From assembly GCA_035547915.1 (NCBI GenBank), contig DASZTS010000094.1, positions 1 to 64,000 of the forward strand: 64,000 bases of DNA. Reading direction: 5' to 3'. The notes under the pieces were generated by a model. That model ran no database searches and was not told where the DNA came from. It saw only the letters and a program-made list of their open reading frames with translations. This DNA comes from DASSFG01 sp035547915. Lineage in GTDB: Bacteria; Planctomycetota; Planctomycetia; Pirellulales; JAICIG01. Below are positions 1 through 9,437 of this stretch, piece after piece. A program made the position numbers and the translations under genes. Positions within the stretch are counted from its first letter, which is position 1; the number at the start of each line of letters is the position of its first letter.

Positions 1-250
1 CAGGTCGCCCGGCGCGTGTCAATCGGAGAGTTAGCGTAATTTTTGGCGCTTCCACCGGAAGTTAGGTGGGCTGGGAAGTGCGAGGGACAAACTACCACAC
101 GCTGTTCCGGAGCGCTGGCTCAACCAGTGGCTGCGACAAGCTCAGCACCTTTGCTCACTCCCCAGGTCAACTGGCCCGGGGCAGCGAAAAAACAAATCCC
201 CTTATGCACCCACGGGCGTGTGATCGCGCCGGTTGATGCTCGCCGAAAAT
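1..250. other. Intergenic flank, no gene seen
   Basis: No reading frame here has a family signature. The frames open in this stretch are short and arginine-rich, as expected of chance frames in GC-rich DNA. It lies downstream of the minus-strand DUF1549 gene. I saw no convincing terminator hairpin with a T-run. Confidence 0.4.
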
Positions 251-3058
251 TCAGTCCACGAACAGAAACTCGTTCGTGCTCAACAAGATCTGGGCGTACA
301 ACTCCCACGGCGAAAGTTTTGACGCTTCGCTCGATGCCTGTGGGGAGGCGATGAACCGCAACGCGAGATCGAGCTCGTCGTCGTTAGCGCGACGCCCGAA
401 GACAAGCTGGTAGAGCGCCTGCACGCGCCGCGCGGGATCGTCCTCGGCCACTACTTCGGGTCTGGCTGCCAAACGCCGTGCCTGCGCCATCACGAAGGGC
501 GAGTTCATGGCGAACAGCGCCTGCTGCGGAACGGTCGTTCGCGGGCGCTGGTCGTTCGACACATCGGGATTGGCGAAATCGAAGATGCGGAAGATGCCGG
601 GTAAGTCCTGCCGGTCGATATAGGCATACACGCTACGCCGGCCCGAGAAAGGTTGCGCCCAGATATCGATCGGCCGTCCGGAAAAAGTGCTGTCGAGATT
701 TCCCGCCACGGCGAGACAACCGTCGCGCATCGCCTCGAAGTCGAGCCGGCGGCGATTCATCCGCCAGAGGAGGCGATTTTCCGGATCGACGGCCGCACAC
801 TCCGCCCGCTCCGCACTTGCTTGCCGATAGGTGTTCGAAAGGAGCAGGTGTCGATGGAGCTTTTTCAGCGACCAGCCGTCATCCATGAATGTGGACGCCA
901 GCCAATCGAGCAAGGCTGGGTGGGTGGGTGGATCGCTGCGGACGCCAAAGTCGCTGGGCGTGCGGACCAGCGGATTGCCGAAATGGTGCATCCAGACGCG
1001 ATTGACGAGCACACGCGCTGTGAGCGGATTATCACGGCTGGCGATCGCCTGTGCCAGTTCGAGCCGGCCGCTCCCCTGCGTGAAGGCCGCGCGCTCACCA
1101 TGTGAAAGCACCGCCAAGAACCGCCGCGGCACGCGCTCACCGGGCCGGCCGGGGTTTCCGCGCAGGAAGATGTGCGGCTCGGTCGGCGTCGCTGCATCGG
1201 CCAATACCATGGCCCGTGCCGGCGCGGCGGGCGAAGTCGCGTCCAATTCGTCGACCTTGCGCTTGAGTGCCGTGAGATGGTCGCGCACCTCGCGGTCGAA
1301 GAGACGTTGGGCCCGTTCGTCGGACAAGACGACCGGCGACTCGGCACCATACAGTACCTGCCGCAGTTCCTCGGCCGCCGGATCGGCAAGCCGCTCGGGC
1401 GGCGGGTCGACCTGACGCGAATCGACCCATTCTTTGTCGACCCGGGCCAACAATTCACCGTAGAGCCGGGCCACGTCGATCATCGTCGCCGGACGGTGCT
1501 CGATGAGCGTTTGCCGGACGAGCGCGTTGATCGGCCGGCTAGCCTCGGGCGCCGTGGCCCAACGATCGATCGCCGCGCTCCCCTTCTGGGCGAACTCCGC
1601 GGAAGGGATCGCCGCCAACTCTTGCCAGGCCGCGAAAACCGGTTCGCCGCTCTCGCTACGCTGTTTGACGAATCGCCGCCAACGATCGACGAGCTGCGGT
1701 CGCAACTCGCCGGGGCCGAGCGAGATCATCGGCTCTTCGGCGGGGGGCGGTTCACCGGGCCGCCCGCGAATCAACTGCACCAGGTACTCGCCCGCCTGTG
1801 CGCGGAATTTCTTCTCCAACTCGTCCTGCTTCTGCTTACGGTAGTCGTCGACCGACTTCTGCCTCGCCGCCTTCTCTTCAAGGAACTTCGCGTAGGCGGC
1901 CGACTCCTCGGGCATGCCGATGAGTGGCAGGTCGTCGGGTTCCGTCGAGCTGGCAAACACGCCGTAGAGCGAATAATAGTCCGCCGACGGGATCGGGTCG
2001 AACTTGTGGTCGTGGCAGCGAGCGCAGGTGACCGTCAGGCCAAGTAGCCCGCGCGAGACGACGTCGATGCGGTCGTCGATGATGTCGTGGACGTTGAACA
2101 TGAAGCGTCGACCGAGCGTCAGATACCCGAGGGCCGCCAGCGGCCGACGGTCATCACCCAGCGCCAACCGATCGGCCGCGAGCTGTTCGATGACGAATCG
2201 ATCGTAGGGCAGATCCTCGTTCAGCGCCTGGATGACATAGTCGCGGTAGGTGTACGAGAAGGGGTAACGCCGCTCTTGCGCAAAGACGTAGCCCTTGGTG
2301 TCGGCGTAGCGGGCCAGATCGAGCCAGTGCCGCGCCCAGCGCTCTCCGTAGTGTGGCGACGCCAGCAGGCGATCGATCACCGTTTCCCAGGCATCGGCAG
2401 ACGGATCGTTCTCGAAGGCCGCGACCTCTTCGGTCGTCGGCGGAAGACCGATCAGGTCGAAGCTCGCCCGCCGCAGCAGGGTACGGCGATCGGCCTGCGG
2501 CGAAGGACGCAATCCCTTGGCTTGCAGCTCTTGGAGTATGAAGCGGTCGACCGGTGAAGCACACCAGTCGCCCCCGTTCGGCTCCGGCAGCGGCGGTCGC
2601 ACCACCGGTTGGAAGGCCCAATGGGCTGCCGCGGTATCCGCCGAAGGAGGCGCGGCGATGGCACCGCCGCTGCCTTGATCTTCGGGCCAGGGCGCGCCCA
2701 TCTTCACCCAGGCCGTCAGCGCCGCCAACTCGGCATCGGGCAGCTTGCCGGCGGGAGGCATCTGGATGTCACCCTGGTAGCGAATGGCCGTGATGAGCGA
2801 ACTCTTATCCGGTTCTGCCGGCACAATCACCGCCCCACTGTCGCCACCCTTCAAGGCCGCATCGCGGCGGTCGAGTCGCAGACCCGCTTCCTGCTTCTCT
2901 GGGCCATGGCATTTCTGGCATCGCTCGATCAGCACCGGTCGCACGCTCTTTTCGAAGAATGCGATCTCCTCCGGCGTCGCCGCGGACGACAACGCCGCCG
3001 GCGCAATGGCCGACGACACGGTGAGAACGAACAGGATTGGTCGCCCGAGGCGAATCAT
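251..3058 (-). CDS. Secreted planctomycete cytochrome protein, PSCyt1-DUF1549-DUF1553
   Basis: 935 aa. An N-terminal signal peptide (hydrophobic residues about 7-26) is followed by a c-type haem motif CQKCH at residues 47-51 (PSCyt1 domain), then a DUF1549 (PSCyt2) region around residues 165-375 that includes a second CARCH haem-type motif, and a C-terminal DUF1553 (PSD1) region around 640-900. This architecture is almost confined to Planctomycetota and relatives, where genomes carry many paralogues, often beside DUF1501 proteins or sulfatases. The biochemical role is unproven; periplasmic redox or polymer-degradation roles have been proposed for the family. It starts at an ATG with no clear Shine-Dalgarno, as is common in this phylum. 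It lies downstream of the sugar-acid genes on the same strand, with a 287-bp gap. Confidence 0.93.
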   Translation of the reverse strand: MIRLGRPILFVLTVSSAIAPAALSSAATPEEIAFFEKSVRPVLIERCQKCHGPEKQEAGLRLDRRDAALKGGDSGAVIVPAEPDKSSLITAIRYQGDIQMPPAGKLPDAELAALTAWVKMGAPWPEDQGSGGAIAAPPSADTAAAHWAFQPVVRPPLPEPNGGDWCASPVDRFILQELQAKGLRPSPQADRRTLLRRASFDLIGLPPTTEEVAAFENDPSADAWETVIDRLLASPHYGERWARHWLDLARYADTKGYVFAQERRYPFSYTYRDYVIQALNEDLPYDRFVIEQLAADRLALGDDRRPLAALGYLTLGRRFMFNVHDIIDDRIDVVSRGLLGLTVTCARCHDHKFDPIPSADYYSLYGVFASSTEPDDLPLIGMPEESAAYAKFLEEKAARQKSVDDYRKQKQDELEKKFRAQAGEYLVQLIRGRPGEPPPAEEPMISLGPGELRPQLVDRWRRFVKQRSESGEPVFAAWQELAAIPSAEFAQKGSAAIDRWATAPEASRPINALVRQTLIEHRPATMIDVARLYGELLARVDKEWVDSRQVDPPPERLADPAAEELRQVLYGAESPVVLSDERAQRLFDREVRDHLTALKRKVDELDATSPAAPARAMVLADAATPTEPHIFLRGNPGRPGERVPRRFLAVLSHGERAAFTQGSGRLELAQAIASRDNPLTARVLVNRVWMHHFGNPLVRTPSDFGVRSDPPTHPALLDWLASTFMDDGWSLKKLHRHLLLSNTYRQASAERAECAAVDPENRLLWRMNRRRLDFEAMRDGCLAVAGNLDSTFSGRPIDIWAQPFSGRRSVYAYIDRQDLPGIFRIFDFANPDVSNDQRPRTTVPQQALFAMNSPFVMAQARRLAARPEVVAEDDPARRVQALYQLVFGRRANDDELDLALRFIASPQASSEASKLSPWELYAQILLSTNEFLFVD

Positions 3059-3345
3059 CGGCGGACTGCCATTTTTCGGTGGGAGGAGTGCCTGACGGCG
3101 GCGGGAACGTCGCCCTTCAGTCTATCATACATATCGCCTGTGTGCGATCAGCTCGATCGTCTCCCGTTCGGGCCGCGGTGGATACCAAAATCCGTTGGCA
3201 GACCCACCGCCACCGCGACAAAGCAACCCGACTGGGGGATTTATTACGCCAACTTGGCGCGCCCCGCCGCAGTTGGTTCTGGCACGTCTATCCACGCCGC
3301 GAATCGTAAAGATGAGCCAAATGCGCAAACGATTTCGCCGTCTGC

Positions 3346-4596
3346 TCAGCCCAATAAAAGCGGCTGAAGGTGCCGGCGATAGAGGTTGTCGGTCACGTTC
3401 TTTGAGATGGCCGGCTCGCAGGCTTTGAGCATGTCCAGGTATCGATCGCCGAACTGGGCGGCGATCTTATAACCGACATGGATCAATTGCCGCAGGTGCG
3501 GGTTGAACTCCGGGCAGTTTGGCTCGTGTCGAAGGGCCGCGACGAATTGTTGCGAGTTCCAATCTTGCACGGCGTGAGGCGTCGGGAGTTTGGCGGGATC
3601 GATATCGATGACGGCCGCGTACGGGGCACAGAGCGCGTCGCGCTTCTCCACCGCCTTGGCGTAAATCTGTTTGGCGAGCGTCAGTCCTTCGCCGCCCGAC
3701 TCCGCCAATCCGATGACCTCTTCGAGCCAGCTCGTGCCAGCCGTCTTGATGTGCAGTCCGGCTCCGGTGCGGGCCAGCGCGCGGCGAATCGGTGCGTACA
3801 GCGAGAATTTGTCGCTCCCCGAGTGGACGCTAAGCTTGAGGTTGGCCGGCAGCCCGAACTTGCCGACGGCATACGCGATGACGGCCAGATCTTGCTGAAA
3901 TTCTTTCTCGAACTGCCGCAGGTCGCCCACATAATCGACCCCCTTGTTGAACCGCCCGGTAAATTTCGGGGCGATGGTTTGCAGGGGGATTCGCTCGTCG
4001 GCCAGCGCCGCCAGGATGATGAGCAGTTCGGGCGGCGTTTGCGGACTGTCGGTCTCGTCCATCGACACTTCGGTGATGAACCGATCGGCCCCCTTGGCCG
4101 CGGCGATGTGCCGATAGATGGCCCCCGCTTCCTCGACGGCCCGTAGGTATTTGGCGGCCACTTTCTCGACGTCGGCCCGCGTGGTGACGAAGGGCCCTTC
4201 GATGCCCGGAATGGCCAACGTGCCGACGAGATCGGCGTGCCGATCGACGAACGCCGCGACGGCTGCGGGCTCGGCAGGCTTGCCGATGGAATCGGCCACG
4301 TCGATCGTGTAGAAATCAGACGAAGCAATGAAGCCATCGACCGTCTCCAGGCGGATATGGTCGGCATCGACGTGATAGGGCTTCTTCCAGCCCAGCTCTC
4401 GCACGGCCGCGTCGGCCGCCTCACGCACGCTGGCCGGCTGTGATCCGACGGTCGTATGTTCACGATACGACTTGTTCCACACGGGAACGACGTCGGCACC
4501 CTGTTCGGCGGCGAGTTGGCAGGCCCGCAACTGGGCCTTCGCCTGATGGGCAAAACGGTCTCCAACACCGAACGAAAACTTGGAAAGAGTGAGCAT
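3346..4596 (-). CDS. uxaE: Tagaturonate epimerase family protein (UxaE-like)
   Basis: 416 aa, cytosolic, no signal peptide. I recognise the UxaE family from the opening LSKFSFGVGDRF, the DADHIRLETVDGF block near residues 97-109 and the acidic VSMDETDSP segment near 200, which are likely metal and substrate positions. Characterised UxaE enzymes (Thermotoga type) interconvert D-tagaturonate and D-fructuronate, replacing the reductase/isomerase steps of hexuronate catabolism. It lies 153 bp downstream of a zinc alcohol dehydrogenase that could make tagaturonate from L-galactonate, and an L-galactose-dehydrogenase-like gene precedes that. Family assignment is moderately sure. The exact substrate is inferred from context. 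Confidence 0.7.
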   Translation of the reverse strand: MLTLSKFSFGVGDRFAHQAKAQLRACQLAAEQGADVVPVWNKSYREHTTVGSQPASVREAADAAVRELGWKKPYHVDADHIRLETVDGFIASSDFYTIDVADSIGKPAEPAAVAAFVDRHADLVGTLAIPGIEGPFVTTRADVEKVAAKYLRAVEEAGAIYRHIAAAKGADRFITEVSMDETDSPQTPPELLIILAALADERIPLQTIAPKFTGRFNKGVDYVGDLRQFEKEFQQDLAVIAYAVGKFGLPANLKLSVHSGSDKFSLYAPIRRALARTGAGLHIKTAGTSWLEEVIGLAESGGEGLTLAKQIYAKAVEKRDALCAPYAAVIDIDPAKLPTPHAVQDWNSQQFVAALRHEPNCPEFNPHLRQLIHVGYKIAAQFGDRYLDMLKACEPAISKNVTDNLYRRHLQPLLLG

Positions 4597-4749
4597 GGGC
4601 TAGCTGAGCATCCAGGAAACGAAAGAAGAATCGGGCAGCAAGCAGGTCGTGGTCAGCGCCCAATCTAGCCGCCTCACCGTGCGACGACAACCGGCCGCAG
4701 AATGGCAAATGACCGCCGAAAACTTCCGTAACTCAGCCCCAAGGTGCTG

Positions 4750-5772
4750 TCACTCGCCCACTTCGACCACCGCCTTGATGACGCCGGTCTCGGGGCGGGT
4801 GTACGACGGGAACACCTCGATCAATTCGTCGAAGGCGGTGCGGTGAGTAATCCAGGGCCCCGTATCGAGCCGGCCTTGCTCGATGAGCTCGATGATCCGC
4901 GCAAAATCTCGCGAGAGTGCGTTGCGCGAGCACAGAAGTGTCCCCTCCGGCCGGTGGAACGTGGGATGGCGGAAATGGACCTCGTCGGTGGTGATGCCGA
5001 CGAAGACGAGCCGCCCGGCGTGTGTGATCAGGCCGAAGGCGTTCGACATCGAGGTGCTGTTCCCCGTGGCATCGATCACCACGTCGGGCATGTGACCGTC
5101 GCACCGTTCGCGCAGCTCGGCTTCTACGTTGTCCGACAGTAGCACGGTGTCCGACACGCCCATCACTCGGCGGCAGAATTCGAGCCGGCCGGCGTGCATG
5201 TCGAGCATGACGATCTTGGCGCCCGTGAGCTTGGCGAATTCGAGCGTTGCCAGCCCGATTGGGCCGGCGCCGATGATCAAGCACGATTCCTCGGCCTTCA
5301 GCGCCGAGCGATCGACCGCGTGGCAGCCGATGGCCAGCGTCTCGACGAGCGCAAGCTGCTCGAAGCTCAGCTTACGCGAGATGTGCAGCTTGCGGGCGGG
5401 CACGAGAAAACGAGGACGCAGCCCACCGTCGCAATGCACTCCGAGCGTCTGGTGCTTTTCGCAGCAGTTGGTGTGGCCTCGTCGACACGCGTAACACTGC
5501 TGGCAGTTGATGTAGGGCTCGACCGAGCAGCGATCGCCCGGCTTGACGTTGGTGACGTCGGCCGCCACCTCGATCACCTCGACGCCCAACTCATGCCCGG
5601 GAATTCGCGGATAGCTGAAGAAGGGCATCTTTCCCAGGTAGCCGCCGATATCGGTGCCGCAGATGCCGACGTTGTGAACGCGGACCAGCGCGTCGCCAGG
5701 TCCGGGTTTGTCCGGACCGGCAACGTCGATCCGTTTGAATTGCTTCGGAGCTTCCAGCGAGATGGCTTTCAT
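4750..5772 (-). CDS. Zinc-dependent alcohol dehydrogenase, candidate L-galactonate 5-dehydrogenase
   Basis: 340 aa MDR-type dehydrogenase. Visible features are the catalytic-zinc segments GICGTD and PGHELGVEV, a structural-zinc cysteine cluster CQQCYACRRGHTNCC, and a Rossmann motif IGAGPIGLATLEFA. I chose the ATG at 5772 rather than the in-frame TTG at 5790, because GGAG at 5785-5788 overlaps the TTG and sits 12 nt before the ATG. Members near LgoD oxidise L-galactonate to D-tagaturonate; other members act on sorbitol, threonine or galactitol. The choice of L-galactonate rests on its place between an L-galactose-dehydrogenase-like reductase and a tagaturonate epimerase. A dispersed repeat lies directly upstream of its ribosome-binding site. 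Confidence 0.85.
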   Translation of the reverse strand: MKAISLEAPKQFKRIDVAGPDKPGPGDALVRVHNVGICGTDIGGYLGKMPFFSYPRIPGHELGVEVIEVAADVTNVKPGDRCSVEPYINCQQCYACRRGHTNCCEKHQTLGVHCDGGLRPRFLVPARKLHISRKLSFEQLALVETLAIGCHAVDRSALKAEESCLIIGAGPIGLATLEFAKLTGAKIVMLDMHAGRLEFCRRVMGVSDTVLLSDNVEAELRERCDGHMPDVVIDATGNSTSMSNAFGLITHAGRLVFVGITTDEVHFRHPTFHRPEGTLLCSRNALSRDFARIIELIEQGRLDTGPWITHRTAFDELIEVFPSYTRPETGVIKAVVEVGE

Positions 5773-5790
5773 AAAGAATTCGTTCTCCAA

Positions 5791-5898
5791 TTTGGAGCAA
5801 CCGACTAAACCGGATTGAGCTTCCGAAAAATCGGCGTTTCACGGCCAACTTTTTGCCCACGGGGCACCCCGGCTCCCAGCTTGTGTCAGCCGCTCTTA
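5791..5898. repeat. Dispersed element, long type, copy 1
   Basis: Positions 5791-5841 match 33006-33056: both are 51 nt, roughly 85 percent identical with two 1-nt indels, and share the blocks GAGCAACCGAC and AAATCGGCGTTTCA. Both copies then end in AGCCGCTCTTA (5888-5898 here) after unrelated DNA of different length. The right end contributes the TAA stop of the aldo/keto reductase gene. The left end stops 18 nt before the start of the downstream dehydrogenase. Confidence 0.7.
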
Positions 5899-6840
5899 CG
5901 TCGCCGGCGGGTCGGCGTTTTCGGGGCGTCCCTCGGGGTAGAACCAATTGTGGATGGGCCGCAGGATTTCGAGCACCTCGCCGAGCAACGGCTCGTCGGC
6001 CGCACGCTGCGACCATTGCACCCATTTGCGCACGTTTTCGGGATTCGCCGAGCCGACGATGCACGTGGCCATGTCGGGATGGGCGATGGAGTATTGCAGG
6101 GCGAGTTGTGCGATGTCGGTGCCGCGCGCCGCGCAGTGTTCCGCCGCGCGGCGGCAGACGGCCCGCACCTCCTCCGTCGCCTTGTGCCAGACGGGGAGTG
6201 GCGAGTTGGTGAGCAGCCGGGCCGAAAAGGGCGCCGCATTCATTACGCCCACGCCCTTTTGCTGCAAGTAGGGGACGAAATCGGCCAGCATCGTGTTCTG
6301 TAGCGTGTAATGGTTATATGAGAGCACCACATCCAACGGCGCACGGTCGAGCACGTAGCGAAAGATCTTGAGCGGATACCCGCTCACGCCGATGAACCGC
6401 ACCTTGCCCTGCTGTTGAAGCTTGCGCAAGGCCGGCAGCGTCTCTTCCACGATCTGCGACAGTTCGACGAACTCGATGTCGTGGCAGAGCATGATGTCGA
6501 AGTAATCGACGCCCATCCGCTCCAGGCTGACGTCGACGCTTTCGGCCACCCGCCGCGCCGAAAAATCGAAATGCTGCGGAGCGTATCGGCCCAGCTTCGT
6601 ACCCAGGTAATAACGGTCTCGCGGTACGCCGCGCAGCGCCACACCGAGCAAGCACTCGCTCAGCCCCCGACCATAATAGGGCGACGTATCGATAAAATTC
6701 ATTCCCAGGTCGAGCGCGACGTGGACGGAACGCACCGCATCGTTGAGGTCGACGGCGCGGAATTCCTGCCCCAGCGACGACGCACCGAAACTGAGCCATG
6801 ACAGCTCGATGCCCGTATTGCCGAGCGGACGAAATTGCAT
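5896..6840 (-). CDS. Aldo/keto reductase, L-galactose dehydrogenase-like
   Basis: 314 aa. The catalytic tetrad of the aldo/keto reductase fold is visible: Asp and Tyr in FIDTSPYYG, Lys in TKLGRY, His in LCHDIEF. From memory, the blocks RPLGNTG, DTSPYYG, FDFSA.R, DYFDI, HDIEF and LALQYS closely follow the L-galactose dehydrogenase family of plants and some bacteria, which oxidises L-galactose at C1 to L-galactono-1,4-lactone with NAD. It is the first gene of a same-strand set with the zinc dehydrogenase and UxaE-like genes. No lactonase is seen nearby, so lactone opening would need another gene or spontaneous hydrolysis. D-threo-aldose or L-fucose dehydrogenase are alternatives. Confidence 0.88.
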   Translation of the reverse strand: MQFRPLGNTGIELSWLSFGASSLGQEFRAVDLNDAVRSVHVALDLGMNFIDTSPYYGRGLSECLLGVALRGVPRDRYYLGTKLGRYAPQHFDFSARRVAESVDVSLERMGVDYFDIMLCHDIEFVELSQIVEETLPALRKLQQQGKVRFIGVSGYPLKIFRYVLDRAPLDVVLSYNHYTLQNTMLADFVPYLQQKGVGVMNAAPFSARLLTNSPLPVWHKATEEVRAVCRRAAEHCAARGTDIAQLALQYSIAHPDMATCIVGSANPENVRKWVQWSQRAADEPLLGEVLEILRPIHNWFYPEGRPENADPPAT

Positions 6841-6923
6841 GTTGGTTTCCTTCTGGGAACGGCCATCCGCCCTGATGTAAACGGCAGGCCGACGAGTCGG
6901 TTATAAGATCTGGCGCCGTTGTA

Positions 6924-8009
6924 CTAGGCCGTCACCGCCATACGATGTGTCGGCACCGGCCGACCGGGTCGGAAGCTTTGCAGGTCGTGCACACGGCCAC
7001 CTAGGGCTTGCGCTTCGCGTTCGACCAATTCGCTCAGCAACTCCGGTGCAACGGCTACCCGCGCGTTGACGGTCAGCTCGGCCGCCTTCGTGCTCGCGCC
7101 CGAGGCAAACGATAGCTCGACCCCCGCATCGGAGCTGACGAGGTTGGCGATCGCGGTCGCACCGTTCGTCGACGCCAGCACCTTCAAATGGGCCGGCTCG
7201 GCCGACACATGGCCACACGCTTGCGCCAACCCAGTGACGAATCCGAGCAGCAGATCGTCCAACCGGAAAGGTTCTGGCCGCTCGATGGTCACCCCGCAAT
7301 TCAGCCAGCCCAACTCCGCTTCGCCGGCCGCATAAACGTCGTAATCCACATCCGGCGTGGGCGACCGTGTCGCGGGTGCTTGCTCGAGCGCCGCGATCAA
7401 CGCCTCGAAACCGTCGCCCTGCCGCGCGCTGACCGCGAACACCGTCTTGTCGGGAAACCGCTGGCGCACCAAACGCAACAGCTCGGTCCGCGCCGCCTCG
7501 TCGAGCTGGTCGGTCTTGTTGATCGCCACGAGATCGGCTTCTTCCAGTTGCTTGAGAAAGATGTAGGCCGCTTTCGGAGAGAACCCGAGACCGGGTCGGT
7601 CGGCCAGAATCTTCTGCCCATGGTCCGGCTTCAACAATACGGCGAGTGGCGCCACTTCGTATTCGCGCGCGTACAGGGCGCGGAGTGGTTCGATCACGGT
7701 GGCCGCGAGGTCGGTGCAGCTTCCCACGGGCTCGGCGATGATGATGTCCGGGTGCCGGTCGGCGGCGAGTTGCCCGACGGTTTCTACCAGGTCGTTGAAC
7801 TTGCAGCAGAAGCAGGCGCCGGTGACTTCGCCGACGTCAAACCCTTGCGCCCGCAGTGACTGCGTATCGACCAGCCCGTGGGCCTGGTCGTTGGTCACCA
7901 GCCCGACACGGAGTCCTTGCGAGATCCAATGGCGGGCCAAGCGGGCGATGGCCGTACTCTTGCCCGCTCCCAAAAAGCCGCCCAGCATTACGAAGCGTAT
8001 GCTTTTCAT
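6924..8009 (-). CDS. COG0523-type (CobW/HypB-like) P-loop GTPase
   Basis: 361 aa. Walker A GGFLGAGKST lies at residues 10-19, a CFCC metal motif near residue 67 and a guanine-specificity NKTD near residue 160. CobW/COG0523 GTPases insert or traffic metals (zinc, cobalt, iron) into target proteins using a conserved CxCC site. The C-terminal part (from about residue 220) does not look like the usual CobW_C domain and has no His-rich stretch, so the metal and client are unknown. It is transcribed divergently from the DegT aminotransferase gene across a 101-bp gap that must hold both promoters. It lies 83 bp upstream of the aldo/keto reductase on the same strand. Confidence 0.88.
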   Translation of the reverse strand: MKSIRFVMLGGFLGAGKSTAIARLARHWISQGLRVGLVTNDQAHGLVDTQSLRAQGFDVGEVTGACFCCKFNDLVETVGQLAADRHPDIIIAEPVGSCTDLAATVIEPLRALYAREYEVAPLAVLLKPDHGQKILADRPGLGFSPKAAYIFLKQLEEADLVAINKTDQLDEAARTELLRLVRQRFPDKTVFAVSARQGDGFEALIAALEQAPATRSPTPDVDYDVYAAGEAELGWLNCGVTIERPEPFRLDDLLLGFVTGLAQACGHVSAEPAHLKVLASTNGATAIANLVSSDAGVELSFASGASTKAAELTVNARVAVAPELLSELVEREAQALGGRVHDLQSFRPGRPVPTHRMAVTA

Positions 8010-8110
8010 GGTGTTGTACGCTCGAGGAGCACTTGCCTTAGGAGGGCCTTTTCCGTCAGGGAAGAGAACGGCCGTCTACCGACTATCCAAGGTGCTTTTT
8101 AGACTAGACA

Positions 8111-9274
8111 ATGTCCCCCTTATCCGCCAGCCGCCCGTTGACCATGACAGACTTTCGCGCGCACCACCACAAAACGGCCGCCCCGTCGCACCTGCCGGCA
8201 AGTCCGCCCGACTGGCCCTTGGCCGACGTCGAGGTGCGGGAGGCACTCGAAAGGTGCTTCGCCGACGGTAGCTGGGGCCGCTACCACGGAGCGGATCTCT
8301 ACAAGCTCACCGAATCGCTGAGCGAATTCTTCGGGCTGCCCTACGTCTATCCTTGTTGTTCCGGAACGTTTGCCGTCGAGCTCGCCCTGCGCGCGCTGCA
8401 CATCGGACCGGGCGACGAGGTGGTGTTGGCCGGCTACGACTATCCGGGCAATTTCCGCGCGATCGAAGCGGTCGGCGCCCGGCCCGTACTGGTCGACATC
8501 GATCACCGGAATTGGAACTTCTATCCGGCCCTCTTGGAATCGGCGGTAGGAGCCGAAACGCGGGCCGTGCTCGTTTCGCACTTGCACGGAGGGCTCGTGC
8601 CGATGGCCGACCTGCTCGAGCGCGCTCGGTGGCGCAACCTGGCTGTCATCGAGGATGTCTGTCAGGCACCCGGTGCCATGGTCGAAGGTCGGCTGGCCGG
8701 CACCTGGGGCGACGTGGCCGTGCTCTCCTTCGGCGGCAGCAAGCTGCTGACGGCCGGCCGCGGTGGTGCGATCCTCACGAGCCGGCCCGAAATCCACCAG
8801 CGGGCCAAGATCTTCTGCGAGCAGGGGAACCACGCCTTTCCGTTGAGCGAATTGCAAGCGGCCGTCCTGTTGCCACAGTTGGCAAAGTTGAACGAGCGCA
8901 ACGCCCGGAGAACGGCGGCGGTCGCTCGGCTGGTGGAACGGCTGCATGGCGTGAGTTGCTTGAAACCGTTACAGAATACCGTCAAAGACTCGAACCCGGC
9001 ATATTACAAGGTCGGTTTTCATTACCAGCCACCCGAGCATGGCCACCGCGCCGACTTCATTGCCGCCGCGCAGGCGGAAGGGATCGGCATCGACGCCGGC
9101 TTCCGCGGCTTCGCACTCCGCGGCGACAAGCGGTGCCGTGTGGTAGGATCGCTCACCGAATGTCGCCGGGCAGCCGCCTCCTGCCTCGTGCTGCACCATC
9201 CCGTGCTGCTCGAGCCGGACGAAACGATCGACAGGGTCGCGGCCATGCTGGAGAGATTGGCCGGCACGCCGTGA
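8111..9274 (+). CDS. DegT/DnrJ/EryC1/StrS family aminotransferase
   Basis: 387 aa from the ATG at 8111; an in-frame ATG at 8144 is equally possible and neither has a clear ribosome-binding site. This is a PLP fold-type I sugar aminotransferase: a CCSGTFAVELAL cofactor-phosphate region near residue 87, acidic VIEDVCQAPGA near 180, and the Schiff-base lysine in SFGGSKLLTAGRGG near residue 203. Relatives transaminate nucleotide-bound keto-sugars or make aminocyclitols and AHBA. No nucleotide-sugar genes flank it, so the substrate cannot be set. It reads away from the COG0523 GTPase and is followed after 163 bp by an ABC transporter pair. Confidence 0.88.
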   Translation: MSPLSASRPLTMTDFRAHHHKTAAPSHLPASPPDWPLADVEVREALERCFADGSWGRYHGADLYKLTESLSEFFGLPYVYPCCSGTFAVELALRALHIGPGDEVVLAGYDYPGNFRAIEAVGARPVLVDIDHRNWNFYPALLESAVGAETRAVLVSHLHGGLVPMADLLERARWRNLAVIEDVCQAPGAMVEGRLAGTWGDVAVLSFGGSKLLTAGRGGAILTSRPEIHQRAKIFCEQGNHAFPLSELQAAVLLPQLAKLNERNARRTAAVARLVERLHGVSCLKPLQNTVKDSNPAYYKVGFHYQPPEHGHRADFIAAAQAEGIGIDAGFRGFALRGDKRCRVVGSLTECRRAAASCLVLHHPVLLEPDETIDRVAAMLERLAGTP

Positions 9275-9437
9275 ACCGCCCCATGCCGGGCGACCCAATG
9301 GCGATCCACTTTGCCCAGGGAAAGAATCGGCCTTCCGCGACGAATGATTTGTTGTCGGATAGGTTCCAACACGACACGCGTGCGACGAGCGGCTATCATT
9401 GCAGGCTGTCTGACGGTCCTCTAGCCAGGCTTTTGCC

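Noticed and set aside
3125..3328. 67-codon minus-strand frame between the UxaE-like and DUF1549 genes
   Set aside because: No ribosome-binding site or family pattern; Arg/Gly-rich composition typical of chance frames here.
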